DNA of 47,907 bases from Thermaceae bacterium (lineage in GTDB: Bacteria; Deinococcota; Deinococci; Deinococcales; Marinithermaceae). The DNA lies in the NCBI GenBank assembly GCA_026985615.1, contig JALSQD010000027.1:1-47907 (forward strand), in the 5' to 3' direction. A model generated the notes under the pieces. The model ran no database searches, was not told the origin of the DNA, and saw only the letters and a list, made by a program, of their open reading frames with translations. Made by a program: the position numbers and the translations under genes. This document shows, piece by piece, positions 14,964-22,554 of the stretch; the stretch's first letter is position 1, and every line of letters begins with the position of its first letter.

Positions 14964-15833
14964 TTGGCTGTCCTGCTTGCTGCCCTCCTCGACGCCATCT
15001 TTCGCGAGCCGCCCGCGCGGATGCACCCGGTGGTCGGGATCGGGCGGTTGCTGGCGGGGCTCGAGCGCTTCTGGCGCGACGACGTGCGCGCGGGCGCGCT
15101 GGCCTGGCTCGCGGGCGCGGTGCTCGTGCTCGTGCTTTCCTCGCTGGCGTGGAGGGGTGTGAGCACGCTCGAAGCCCCCGTGCACTCGCTGCTAGTTGGG
15201 CTGCTGCTGTGGCCGGCCTTCTCGCTGCGGATGCTCACCGCCGAGGTGGCCGCGGTCGAGGCGGCGCTGGGCCGCGATCTGGACGAGGCCCGCAGGCGGC
15301 TCGCGCGGCTGGTGAGCCGTGACACCCGGGGACTTGACGCTGTTGGGGTACGCATGGCCGCTTTGGAAACCCTGACCGAGAACCTCTCCGACAGCCTGCT
15401 GGCCCCGCTCTTTTACTTCGTCCTCTTCGGCCTTTCCGGGGCCTGGCTCTACCGCTACGCCAACACCGCCGACGCGGTCTGGGGTTACCGCACGCCCCGC
15501 TACCGGCGTTGGGGGCGGCTAGCAGCCCGGGTCGACGACCTGCTGAACTGGATTCCTGCGCGTCTAGCCGCCCTGCTGCTGGGCCCGCTAGGTCTGGCGG
15601 CGCTCCACCGTGAGGCCAGCCGCACCCCCTCGCCCAACGCTGGCTGGCCGATGGGTGCGCTGGCCCTAGCGCTGGGGGTGCGGCTGGAGAAGCGGGGCGT
15701 CTACGTGCTCAACTCCTCCGGCCGCGCCCCCGAGCCCGCCGACCTGCGGCGGGCGCTGGCGCGGGTACAGCGGGCGGCGGCCTTGACCTACGCGCTGGCC
15801 GCTCTGGTGAGCTGGGGGAGGTGGGGGGTGTGA
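14964..15833 (+). CDS. cbiB: adenosylcobinamide-phosphate synthase
   Basis: A 289-residue membrane protein of the CbiB/CobD(Pseudomonas) family that attaches aminopropanol phosphate to adenosylcobyric acid. Family features are RMHPVVGIGRLLAGLE at the N-terminus, TRGLDAVGVRMAALETLTENLSDSLLAPLFYF, WLYRYANTADAVWGYRTPRY and DDLLNWIPARL, with several hydrophobic segments. The start appears to be TTG 14964, one base after the cobB stop, since no ATG or GTG fits; initiation is probably coupled to cobB. Its stop overlaps the GTG of cobD by 4 bases. Confidence 0.93.
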   Translation: MAVLLAALLDAIFREPPARMHPVVGIGRLLAGLERFWRDDVRAGALAWLAGAVLVLVLSSLAWRGVSTLEAPVHSLLVGLLLWPAFSLRMLTAEVAAVEAALGRDLDEARRRLARLVSRDTRGLDAVGVRMAALETLTENLSDSLLAPLFYFVLFGLSGAWLYRYANTADAVWGYRTPRYRRWGRLAARVDDLLNWIPARLAALLLGPLGLAALHREASRTPSPNAGWPMGALALALGVRLEKRGVYVLNSSGRAPEPADLRRALARVQRAAALTYALAALVSWGRWGV

Positions 15834-16801
15834 CCTTCCACGGCGGGCCCGACGGCGGGCCCGAGCCCCGTTACGACTTTTCCAGCAACGCCAACGCCCT
15901 GGGGCCCAACCCGGTGCTGCTCGCCGCCATGCGGCGGGCCGACCTTTCGCGCTACCCCGACCCGAGTTACGGCGCCCTGCGCGAGGTTCTGGCCGCCCAT
16001 CACCGCGTTCCTGCGGAGAGCGTGGTGCCGGGCTCGGGGGCGAGCGAGCTGATCCACCGCCTGGCGCGGCTGCGCCGCGGGCCGGTGCTGACGCTCGAGC
16101 CCACCTTCGGCGAGTACGCCGGCGCGGCTCGGGCGGCGGGGGTGCGGCACCTGGCGGCGCGCACACCGGCGGAGTTTTTGGACCTGCTCGATGAGGCGGC
16201 GGTGGCCTTTCTGGCGCAGCCCAACAACCCCACCGGCGAGGTCTGGGGGGATGCTTTCGTTCGCGAAGCGGCCGGACGTGCGGCCCGGCGGGGTGCCGGG
16301 CTCGTCTTCGACCTGGCCTATGCCCCGCTCGCGGAGGTTCCCGTTTCCGTTCCCGAAGGGGCGTACCGCCTCTACGCCCCCAACAAGGCCCACGGCCTCA
16401 CCGGCGTGCGCGCCGGCTACCTGATCGCGCCCTCGGAGAACTTGGCCGCGCGGCTGGTCCGGGCCGCCCCCTCGTGGGTCATCGGCGCGGCCGAGGTGGC
16501 CTTCTTGCGTACCCAGGCGGGGACCGGGGCGCGCAACTGGCTGCGCGGCACCCTGCCCACCCTCTTTGCCTGGCGCCGCCGGCTGGCGGGCCTCCTGCGC
16601 GAACGCGGCTACGCGGTGCAGGAGGGCGCGGCCAACTTCATCATGGCGCGGCTGGGCGAGGACGCGGCGGCTTTCTTGCGCGCCCGGGGGCTGCGGGTGC
16701 GGCCGCTCGCCGACAAGGGCCTGCCCGACTGGGCGCGGCTTTCGGCCCAGCCGCCAAAAGCCCTGGCGGCGCTCGCCGCCGCCCTGGAGGAGCGCGCGTG
16801 A
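15830..16801 (+). CDS. cobD: threonine-phosphate decarboxylase
   Basis: A 323-residue PLP enzyme of aminotransferase class I/II. CobD decarboxylates L-threonine-phosphate to the aminopropanol phosphate used by CbiB. It has DFSSNANALGPNP near the N-terminus, the AQPNNPTGE strand, the PLP lysine in APNKAHGLTGVRAGYLI and the C-terminal WARLSAQPP. Histidinol-phosphate aminotransferase is a close relative, but the operon position right after cbiB decides. GTG 15830 is taken as the start (GTGA overlap with cbiB, GGGGGAGG upstream); an in-frame GTG at 15821 is an alternative. Confidence 0.9.
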   Translation: MTFHGGPDGGPEPRYDFSSNANALGPNPVLLAAMRRADLSRYPDPSYGALREVLAAHHRVPAESVVPGSGASELIHRLARLRRGPVLTLEPTFGEYAGAARAAGVRHLAARTPAEFLDLLDEAAVAFLAQPNNPTGEVWGDAFVREAAGRAARRGAGLVFDLAYAPLAEVPVSVPEGAYRLYAPNKAHGLTGVRAGYLIAPSENLAARLVRAAPSWVIGAAEVAFLRTQAGTGARNWLRGTLPTLFAWRRRLAGLLRERGYAVQEGAANFIMARLGEDAAAFLRARGLRVRPLADKGLPDWARLSAQPPKALAALAAALEERA

Positions 16802-16827
16802 GCCGGGCGGTATCATCAGGACTAGGC

Positions 16828-17544
16828 ATGGAGCCCCTGCACTTTTTGTTTATCGACGAAACCGGTGTGCTGAGCCGCGACCGGCGGCAGCCCTTCTTCG
16901 GCCTGGGGCTGTTGCGCACCGCCGACACCGCTGCGCTTTCGGCCGAGTTGCACGGCTTGCTGCAACGGGCGCGCGGGCGTCTCCACCCGCGCTTCGAGTT
17001 CAAGTTCGCCCGCATCGGGCGGAAGAGCGCCTGGGTCTACCGCGAGCTGCTGGACCTCTTCTTCGCCGTGCCGGGGCTCGGTTTCAAGGCCCAGGTGCTC
17101 GACAAGTGCCAGCCCGGCTTCGACCCCGGGCGCAACTACGGGGGTCTTTGGGAGGCGCAGATCGCCTACACCCGCAGGCTGGTGGACAGCGCCCTGGCCG
17201 ACGGCGTCTACGGCGTGGTCATCGCCGACCACGTGACCAAGCCGCGCGAGTCGCAGCGCTACTTCGAGCGCGAGGTGCGCCGCCACCCGCGGGTGCTGAA
17301 CGCCTTGATGCTCGACTCCAACGCCACCCTCTACGTGCAGCTGGCCGACGTGTTGCTGGGTCTGGTGGTCTACGACTGCAAGGTGCAGGCCGGCGCAGCC
17401 GTGCCCAACCCGGTTAAGCAGGAACTGGTCCGCCACCTGGCCCGGCGCGTGGGCGTGAGCGAGCTCTGCCGGCCCCACACCCGCCGCGGGCCGCCCTACT
17501 TTGGCGTACGCCTGGTAGCGCCGCCGGGAGGCGATAAGCGGTGA
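16828..17544 (+). CDS. DUF3800 domain protein inside the B12 operon
   Basis: A 238-residue protein starting with FLFIDETGVLSRDRRQPFFGLGLL, the DUF3800 hallmark with an acidic strand followed by a turn. It continues with FEFKFARIGRKSAWVYRELLDLF, GVVIADH and a late acidic/polar block SNATLYVQLADVLLGLVVYD, also typical of the family. DUF3800 is predicted to have an RNase H-like fold and often occurs near mobile or defence genes; no activity is established. ATG 16828 is preceded by TATCAT (16811-16816), which would give a leader of only a few bases, so it may have its own promoter. It overlaps the phosphatase gene by 4 bases. Longer in-frame starts would run back into cobD. Confidence 0.85.
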   Translation: MEPLHFLFIDETGVLSRDRRQPFFGLGLLRTADTAALSAELHGLLQRARGRLHPRFEFKFARIGRKSAWVYRELLDLFFAVPGLGFKAQVLDKCQPGFDPGRNYGGLWEAQIAYTRRLVDSALADGVYGVVIADHVTKPRESQRYFEREVRRHPRVLNALMLDSNATLYVQLADVLLGLVVYDCKVQAGAAVPNPVKQELVRHLARRVGVSELCRPHTRRGPPYFGVRLVAPPGGDKR

Positions 17545-18074
17545 AGACCTTGTTTCTGGTCCGCCACGGCGAGAACATCTGGAACCGCCAGCACCGGCTG
17601 GGTGGCTGGGCCGATGTGCCGCTGACGCCGCTGGGGCGCGCGCAGGCCGCGGACTTGCGGCCGCAGCTGGCGGGGGAACGCTTCGACGCGGTCTGGGCGA
17701 GCGACCTTGTGCGGGCCTGGAAGACGGCTGAGCTGGCGGGCTTTGCGCCCGAAAGGGTGTCCGATTTGCGCGAGATCCACTTCGGCCGGCTCGAGGGCCG
17801 GCGCTGGGAGAGCCTGGATCCGGCGACGCAGGAGGCGATGATGGGCTTCGAGCGCTTTCGCGCCCCCGGCGGCGAGGCGACCTTGGAGGTGCTGGAGCGG
17901 GTGAGCGCCTTCGTGGACGCGCTGCCGGCGGGGCGGCACCTGATCTTCAGCCACGCCGGGGTGATGCGCGCGCTCTTGTGGCTCTCCGGCGACCTGCAGA
18001 TCATCCCCCACACCACGGTCTACGTCTACGACTGGCCAGCGAAGCGTTTGGTGGAGATATGGCGCGAAGACTAG
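17541..18074 (+). CDS. cobC: histidine phosphatase family protein (CobC-like)
   Basis: A 177-residue phosphoglycerate-mutase-fold phosphatase. The phosphohistidine motif is LVRHGENIWN (His9), followed by LTPLGRAQA, the acid REIHFGRLEG and the second histidine in IFSHAGVMRALL. Within a cobalamin operon the natural substrate is alpha-ribazole-5'-phosphate or adenosylcobalamin-5'-phosphate, giving the last dephosphorylation step. The fold alone does not exclude another phosphomonoester. It starts at GTG 17541 in a GTGA overlap with the DUF3800 gene and overlaps the following gene by 16 bases. Confidence 0.82.
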   Translation: MKTLFLVRHGENIWNRQHRLGGWADVPLTPLGRAQAADLRPQLAGERFDAVWASDLVRAWKTAELAGFAPERVSDLREIHFGRLEGRRWESLDPATQEAMMGFERFRAPGGEATLEVLERVSAFVDALPAGRHLIFSHAGVMRALLWLSGDLQIIPHTTVYVYDWPAKRLVEIWRED

Positions 18075-20041
18075 CTCCGGTGCTGATGGTCCAGGGGGCG
18101 ACCTCGGGGGCGGGGAAGAGCCTCTTGGTCACCGCACTGGCGCGCTGGTTCGCGCGCCGGGGTGTGCGGGTGGCCCCTTTCAAAGCCCAGAACATGTCGA
18201 ACCACGCCCGCGTTGCCGCGGGTGGTGAAATGGGCAGCGCGCAGTACCTTCAGGCGCTGGCGGCCGGGATAACTCCCGAGGTGCGGATGAATCCGGTGCT
18301 GCTCAAGCCCGAGGCCGAGACCAAGAGCCAGGTGGTGGTGTTGGGACAGGCTGACCCCGAACTCTCGCGCGCGCCCTGGAGCGAGCGCAAGCCTCGGCTG
18401 TGGCCGGTGGTGCGGGAGAGCCTGCGGGCGCTGCGCGAGGAGTACGAGCTGGTGATCGCCGAGGGGGCGGGCAGCCCCGCCGAGGTCAACCTGCGCCCCG
18501 GCGATATCGTCAACATGGCCGTCGCTCGTGAGGCGGGCGCGGCTGTGCTGCTGGTGGCCGACATCGACCGCGGCGGTGCCTTCGCTCACCTCTGGGGTAC
18601 CTGGGGCCTGCTCGCGGCCGAGGAGCGGGCTTTGGTGCGCGGCTTTGTGCTCAACAAGTTTCGCGGTGACGCGGCGCTGCTCGCGCCCGCGCCCGGGCTG
18701 CTCGAGCGCTGGACCGGCGTGCCCACGCTGGGGGTGCTGCCCTACCTGCGCCACCGTCTCCCCGACGAGGACGCCCCACTTTTGGGAACGGCCGCTTCGG
18801 GCTCGGGGCCGCGTGTCGCCATCGTCGCCTACCCCTACGCCTCCAACCTTGACGAGTTCTGGCCGCTTGCGGAGCTGGCGCGGGTGGAGTTGGTGCGCGA
18901 TCCAGTCGCGCTAGCGGACGCCGAGCTGGTGGTCCTGCCTGGCTCCAAGCACACCGCTGCCAGCGCTGAATGGCTCGAGGCGAGCGGAATGGCGCGGGCG
19001 CTTTCCGAGTACGCGGCCTCGGGTCGGCCGCTGCTGGGCGTCTGCGGGGGGCTTCAGCTTTTGGGCCGCGCGGTGCACAACCCCGAGGGGGTCGAGGGCG
19101 CGGCGCGGGGGCTGGGGCTGTTGGAGCTCGAGACGACGATGGATCCGGCCAAAACGGTGCGCCGTAGCCGCGGCCGCTTTGCCGGGCTGGAGGGCTACTG
19201 GGCGCCGCTCGACGGTCTGGAGGTCACGGGCTACGAGATCCACCACGGCAACAGCCGCGCCGGCGGCGAAACCCGCGAGGTGATGGCCGGCGGGCGGGCC
19301 TTCGCCCAAGGCAATGTGCTGGGTGTCTACCTGCACGGCCTCTTCGAGGACCCGGCGGTGCAGCGGGCGCTGTTTGGCCGCAGGGCGGCGGGCCTGGAGC
19401 GCGAGTTCGACCGGCTGGCGGACGCGCTGGAGGAGCATCTGGAGATGGAGCGCATCGAAAAGATGGCCTTTTCGCACCGAAAGCCGGCGGGGCGCGCGGG
19501 GCCGGTCGCGCCCCCGGACTCGCCGCGGCTTCCGCGCCTCGTCCTCTACCTGGGCGGGGCGCGGGCGGGAAAGAGCGCGGCAGCGCTGGCCCGGGCGTGG
19601 GCTCTGGGGGGCGAGGCGGTCAGCTTTATCGCCACCGCCACTGCCGGCGACGAGGAGATGGCGGCGCGGGTGGCCGCCCACCGGGCCGAGCGGCCCGCCG
19701 CCTGGGAGACGATCGAAGAGCCCCGCGATGCGGCGGCGGCGCTCGGACGCGCGAAACACGATGTCGCCCTGCTCGACTGCCTGACCCTGCTGGTTAGCAA
19801 CCTGCTGCTCGCGGGCGGCGAGGTGGCGGTGCGGGAGGGCGTGGAGGCGCTGCTCGCCGCCTGGCGCCGTAGCGGCAAGACGCTCATCGTCGTCAGCAAC
19901 GAGGTGGGGATGGGCATCGTCCCCGAAAACGCCCTGGCCCGGCGCTACCGCGACCTGCTGGGCTGGGCCAACCGTACCGTCGCCGAAGCTGCGGACGAGG
20001 TGGTGCTCGTGGTTGCAGGGCGGCAGCTCTTCCTGGAGTAG
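18059..20041 (+). CDS. cobQ-cobU: CobQ-CobU fusion: cobyric acid synthase + adenosylcobinamide kinase/guanylyltransferase
   Basis: One uninterrupted 660-codon frame encodes two enzymes. Residues about 8-470 are CobQ/CbiP, which amidates four side chains to give adenosylcobyric acid: P-loop VQGATSGAGKS, PFKAQNMSNHARV, amidotransferase cysteine 329 in GVCGGLQLLG and histidine in GYEIHHG. Residues about 471-491 are a Pro/Arg-rich linker. Residues about 492-660 are CobU/CobP, which phosphorylates and guanylylates adenosylcobinamide: P-loop GGARAGKS (499-506), guanylylated histidine candidate His541 in AHRAERP, and VVSNEVGMGIVPENALARRYRDLLGWANR. All key residues are present in both parts. ATG 18059 is chosen over an upstream in-frame start buried in cobC; a start at residue 10 is also possible. 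Confidence 0.92.
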   Translation: MARRLAPVLMVQGATSGAGKSLLVTALARWFARRGVRVAPFKAQNMSNHARVAAGGEMGSAQYLQALAAGITPEVRMNPVLLKPEAETKSQVVVLGQADPELSRAPWSERKPRLWPVVRESLRALREEYELVIAEGAGSPAEVNLRPGDIVNMAVAREAGAAVLLVADIDRGGAFAHLWGTWGLLAAEERALVRGFVLNKFRGDAALLAPAPGLLERWTGVPTLGVLPYLRHRLPDEDAPLLGTAASGSGPRVAIVAYPYASNLDEFWPLAELARVELVRDPVALADAELVVLPGSKHTAASAEWLEASGMARALSEYAASGRPLLGVCGGLQLLGRAVHNPEGVEGAARGLGLLELETTMDPAKTVRRSRGRFAGLEGYWAPLDGLEVTGYEIHHGNSRAGGETREVMAGGRAFAQGNVLGVYLHGLFEDPAVQRALFGRRAAGLEREFDRLADALEEHLEMERIEKMAFSHRKPAGRAGPVAPPDSPRLPRLVLYLGGARAGKSAAALARAWALGGEAVSFIATATAGDEEMAARVAAHRAERPAAWETIEEPRDAAAALGRAKHDVALLDCLTLLVSNLLLAGGEVAVREGVEALLAAWRRSGKTLIVVSNEVGMGIVPENALARRYRDLLGWANRTVAEAADEVVLVVAGRQLFLE

Positions 20042-20053
20042 GCTGAGGGTAGG

Positions 20054-20608
20054 ATGCGCCTGCCCCGCGTGATCGAGACCCCGCGCCTGCGCCTGCGGCC
20101 GCCAGCGGAGGGCGACCTCGAGGCCCTCTTCGCCCTCTATAGCGACCCCGAGGTGGTGCGCTACCTCAGCTTCCACCCCCTGCGGGAGCGGGGGCAGGTC
20201 CGGGTGATGCTCGAGCGCTTCGTGCGGGCGTGGCAGCAGGGCGGTGGCGACCTGACGCTCGACGGTCGGACCTACCTCTACGTGCTCGAGCGTCCCGGTG
20301 CCGGCGCGCTGGGCACGCTGGGGGCGCGCAAGGAGACCTACGGTTACGAGCTCAGCTACGCCCTCGCGCGTTCCGCCTGGGGCCACGGCTACATGCCCGA
20401 GGTGGTGCGGGCCGTCAGCGACTGGCTGCTCGAGAACGGTGCCTGGCGCGTCTTCGCAACCTGCCACGTGGAGAACACCGGCTCCCAGCGCACGCTTGAG
20501 AAGGCGGGTTTCCAGCGCGAAGGGCGCATGCGCCGCTACTTCACCTTTCCCAACCTGGGTCCAGAGCCGGCCGACGGCTACCTCTACGCCCGCGTGCGCG
20601 AGGCCTGA
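20054..20608 (+). CDS. GNAT family N-acetyltransferase (RimJ/RimL type)
   Basis: A 184-residue acetyltransferase. It opens with IETPRLRLRPPAEGDLEALFALYSDPEVVRYL, the usual RimJ/RimL start. It has YELSYALARSAWGHGYMPEVVRAVSDWLLE, which contains the acetyl-CoA binding region, and VENTGSQRTLEKAGFQREGRMRRYF, the conserved C-terminal Asn-Ser-Leu-Gly-Phe-type motif. Likely substrates are ribosomal protein N-termini or small amines, and the sequence does not decide. It lies 12 bases after the CobQ-CobU gene and may be the last gene of the B12 transcript, though no link with cobalamin is expected. Confidence 0.85.
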   Translation: MRLPRVIETPRLRLRPPAEGDLEALFALYSDPEVVRYLSFHPLRERGQVRVMLERFVRAWQQGGGDLTLDGRTYLYVLERPGAGALGTLGARKETYGYELSYALARSAWGHGYMPEVVRAVSDWLLENGAWRVFATCHVENTGSQRTLEKAGFQREGRMRRYFTFPNLGPEPADGYLYARVREA

Positions 20609-20616
20609 ACGAAAAA

Positions 20617-20638
20617 TCCGGGGGCCACGGTCCCCGGA
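20617..20638. terminator. bidirectional terminator between converging genes
   Basis: A 7-bp stem TCCGGGG/CCCCGGA, with outer AACGAA/TTCGTT arms and an A-run on one side and a T-rich stretch on the other. It lies between the end of the plus-strand GNAT gene and the end of the minus-strand permease gene, so it can serve both. Confidence 0.75.
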
Positions 20639-20654
20639 CGACGTTCGTTTCTTT

Positions 20655-21485
20655 TCAGCCCTTCAGGCTGCCCAGCGTCAGCCCGCGAATGAAGTACTTC
20701 TGCGCCGCTAGGAAGACGATGATGGGCGGGATTGTCGCCAGCGAGAGGCCGGCCATGAGTACCGTCCACTCGGTGGTGAACTGGTTATTGAAGACCGCCA
20801 GTCCCACGGTGAGCGGGCGCATCTCGATCGAGTTGGTGGCGATGAGCGGCCAGAGGAAGCTGTTCCAGCCGGCCAGGAAGGTGAAGGTGCCCAGCGTGGC
20901 CAGCGCCGGGGCGGCAAGCGGCAGCGCGATCTTCCAGTAGATCTGCCAGGGGGTGGCCCCGTCGATGAGCGCCGCCTCTTCGAGCTCCCGCGGCAGCGAG
21001 ATGAAGTTTTGCCGCATCAGGAAGATGGCGAAGGCGTCGAAGAGGCCGGGCAGGATGAGGGCGTAGTAGGTGTCGATCCAGCCCAGTCGGCTCATAATGA
21101 TGAAGAGCGGGATGATCAGCACATGGGCGGGGATCATCAGTGTGATGAGCGAGAAGAGGAACATCACGTCCTTGCCCTTCCAGCTAAACCGCGCGAAGGC
21201 GTAGCCGGCGAGTGCGCCGCTGGTGAGGTTCAAAAAGGTGAGCCCCAGCGCGATGATGAGCGAGTTTAGGTACCAGCGGCCGAAAGGCACCGCCGTGAGC
21301 ACGCGCTGGTAGTTCTCCCAGTGAAGCTTGTCGGGCCACAGCTGGATGGGCAGGTCGAAGAGGGTGCCCGGCTCCTTGAAGCTGGTCGAGACCATCCACA
21401 AGAAGGGAACGAGCATGGTCAGGCCGCCCAGCAGCAGCACCACGAAGATGACGGCGTCGGCGATTTTTTGTTTGCGCTTACTCAC
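20655..21485 (-). CDS. sugar ABC transporter permease, MalG type
   Basis: A 276-residue inner-membrane protein with six predicted helices. The EAA loop that docks the ATPase reads EEAALIDGATPWQIYWKIALPLAAPALAT. The N-terminal FLWMVSTSFKEP and C-terminal AAQKYFIRGLTLGSLKG are typical of the MalG/UgpE half of carbohydrate importers. It starts at GTG 21485 behind GGGAGGT. It is the last gene of the six-gene minus-strand operon that holds murQ and an exported NagZ, so the substrate is probably a peptidoglycan-derived sugar. No ATPase gene accompanies it. Confidence 0.9.
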   Translation of the reverse strand: MSKRKQKIADAVIFVVLLLGGLTMLVPFLWMVSTSFKEPGTLFDLPIQLWPDKLHWENYQRVLTAVPFGRWYLNSLIIALGLTFLNLTSGALAGYAFARFSWKGKDVMFLFSLITLMIPAHVLIIPLFIIMSRLGWIDTYYALILPGLFDAFAIFLMRQNFISLPRELEEAALIDGATPWQIYWKIALPLAAPALATLGTFTFLAGWNSFLWPLIATNSIEMRPLTVGLAVFNNQFTTEWTVLMAGLSLATIPPIIVFLAAQKYFIRGLTLGSLKG

Positions 21486-21530
21486 ACCCGACCTCCCTAT
21501 GGGTCCCGCTTCTTGTCCTTTTTCCGGTCA

Positions 21531-22493
21531 TCACGCCTCCTCCCAGACCCAGCGCTTGCGCAACTGCCACTGGATGGCCGTGAGCGCGAAGAGGAGCACG
21601 AAGAGTAGCCAGGCGATGGCCGAGGCATAGCCCATGTCGGGCGGGAAGATGCCGAAGGCCTTTTGGTAGAGGTAGAAGAGCAGCACGTTGGTGGCGTCGA
21701 GCGGGCCGCCTCCGGTCATTACGTAGACGAGGCCGAAGACCTGAAACCCGCCGATCAGCGCGAGCAGGGTGTTGAGGAAGACGGTGGGTGAAAGCAGCGG
21801 CAGGGTCACGTGCCAGAACTGCTGCCAGGGCCCGGCGCCGTCAAGCGACGCGGCCTCGTAGTAGGTCTTGTCGATGTTCTGCAGGCCGGCCAGAAAGATG
21901 AGCATGCGGAAGCCGATGCCGGCCCAGACGGCGGCGAGGATGATGCCGGGCATCGCCCAGCGCTCGTCGGAGAGCCAGCCTGGGCCCTCGGTGGCGAGCC
22001 AGTGGACGGTGGCCGGAACCTGCAGGTGGAGGAGCTGGAAGAGCCCCTCGATCTTCGAGCCCGCCCAGCGCAGGAACATGTTTACCGGGCCCACGTAGGG
22101 GTTGAGCACCCAGCGCCAGAGCAGGCCCACGGCGACGATGCTGGTGACTGTGGGCAGGAGGTAGAGCGTGCGCACCAGCTTGACGCCGGGGAAGTCGCGG
22201 TTGAGGCCTAGCGCTACCATGAGCGAGATGAAAATTTCCAGGGGAACGGCCACCGCCACGTAGTAGACCGTGTTCCAGAAGGACTTGTGGAGGGTGGGGT
22301 CGTGCCACATCTCGATGTAGTTGCCGAGACCCACCCAGCTGTCGGCGATGGCCTTGGGGTTTAGTGGATTGAAAACGTCCCAGTTGGTAAACGAAAGGAT
22401 TAGCGAGATGAGGATGGGGCCCGCGTTGAAGGCGAAGAACCCCACCAGGCTGGGGAGCAGAAAGAGCCAGGGAAAGCGGCGGTAACTGGACAT
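21531..22493 (-). CDS. sugar ABC transporter permease, MalF type
   Basis: A 320-residue inner-membrane protein with six to seven helices. It has LFLLPSLVGFFAFNAGPILISLILSFTNWD at the N-terminus and the EAA loop YYEAASLDGAGPWQQFWHVTLPLLSPT, typical of MalF/UgpA. A loop of about 60 residues after the third helix (NMFLRWAGSKIEGLFQLLHL...) is longer than in the ugpA-like gene of this window. It is encoded 45 bases before the MalG-type gene and after a strong hairpin that follows the binding-protein gene. Confidence 0.9.
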   Translation of the reverse strand: MSSYRRFPWLFLLPSLVGFFAFNAGPILISLILSFTNWDVFNPLNPKAIADSWVGLGNYIEMWHDPTLHKSFWNTVYYVAVAVPLEIFISLMVALGLNRDFPGVKLVRTLYLLPTVTSIVAVGLLWRWVLNPYVGPVNMFLRWAGSKIEGLFQLLHLQVPATVHWLATEGPGWLSDERWAMPGIILAAVWAGIGFRMLIFLAGLQNIDKTYYEAASLDGAGPWQQFWHVTLPLLSPTVFLNTLLALIGGFQVFGLVYVMTGGGPLDATNVLLFYLYQKAFGIFPPDMGYASAIAWLLFVLLFALTAIQWQLRKRWVWEEA

Positions 22494-22518
22494 TTCGAAA
22501 CGTTACTTCCCATGTTGG

Positions 22519-22547
22519 GGGCTGCGGGGGTGACGCCCCCGCAGCCC
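22519..22547 (-). terminator. intra-operon hairpin between binding protein and permease genes
   Basis: A perfect 12-bp stem GGGCTGCGGGGG/CCCCCGCAGCCC with a 5-base loop, 7 bases after the binding-protein stop. There is no T-run. It probably attenuates transcription or protects the upstream message, giving more binding protein than permease. The ugp-like operon has a hairpin in the same place. Confidence 0.75.
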
Positions 22548-22554
22548 GGTTGGA

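Noticed and set aside
16474..16827. Longer start for the DUF3800 gene inside cobD
   Set aside because: The extra residues are the cobD sequence in another frame; the DUF3800 hallmark begins right after ATG 16828.
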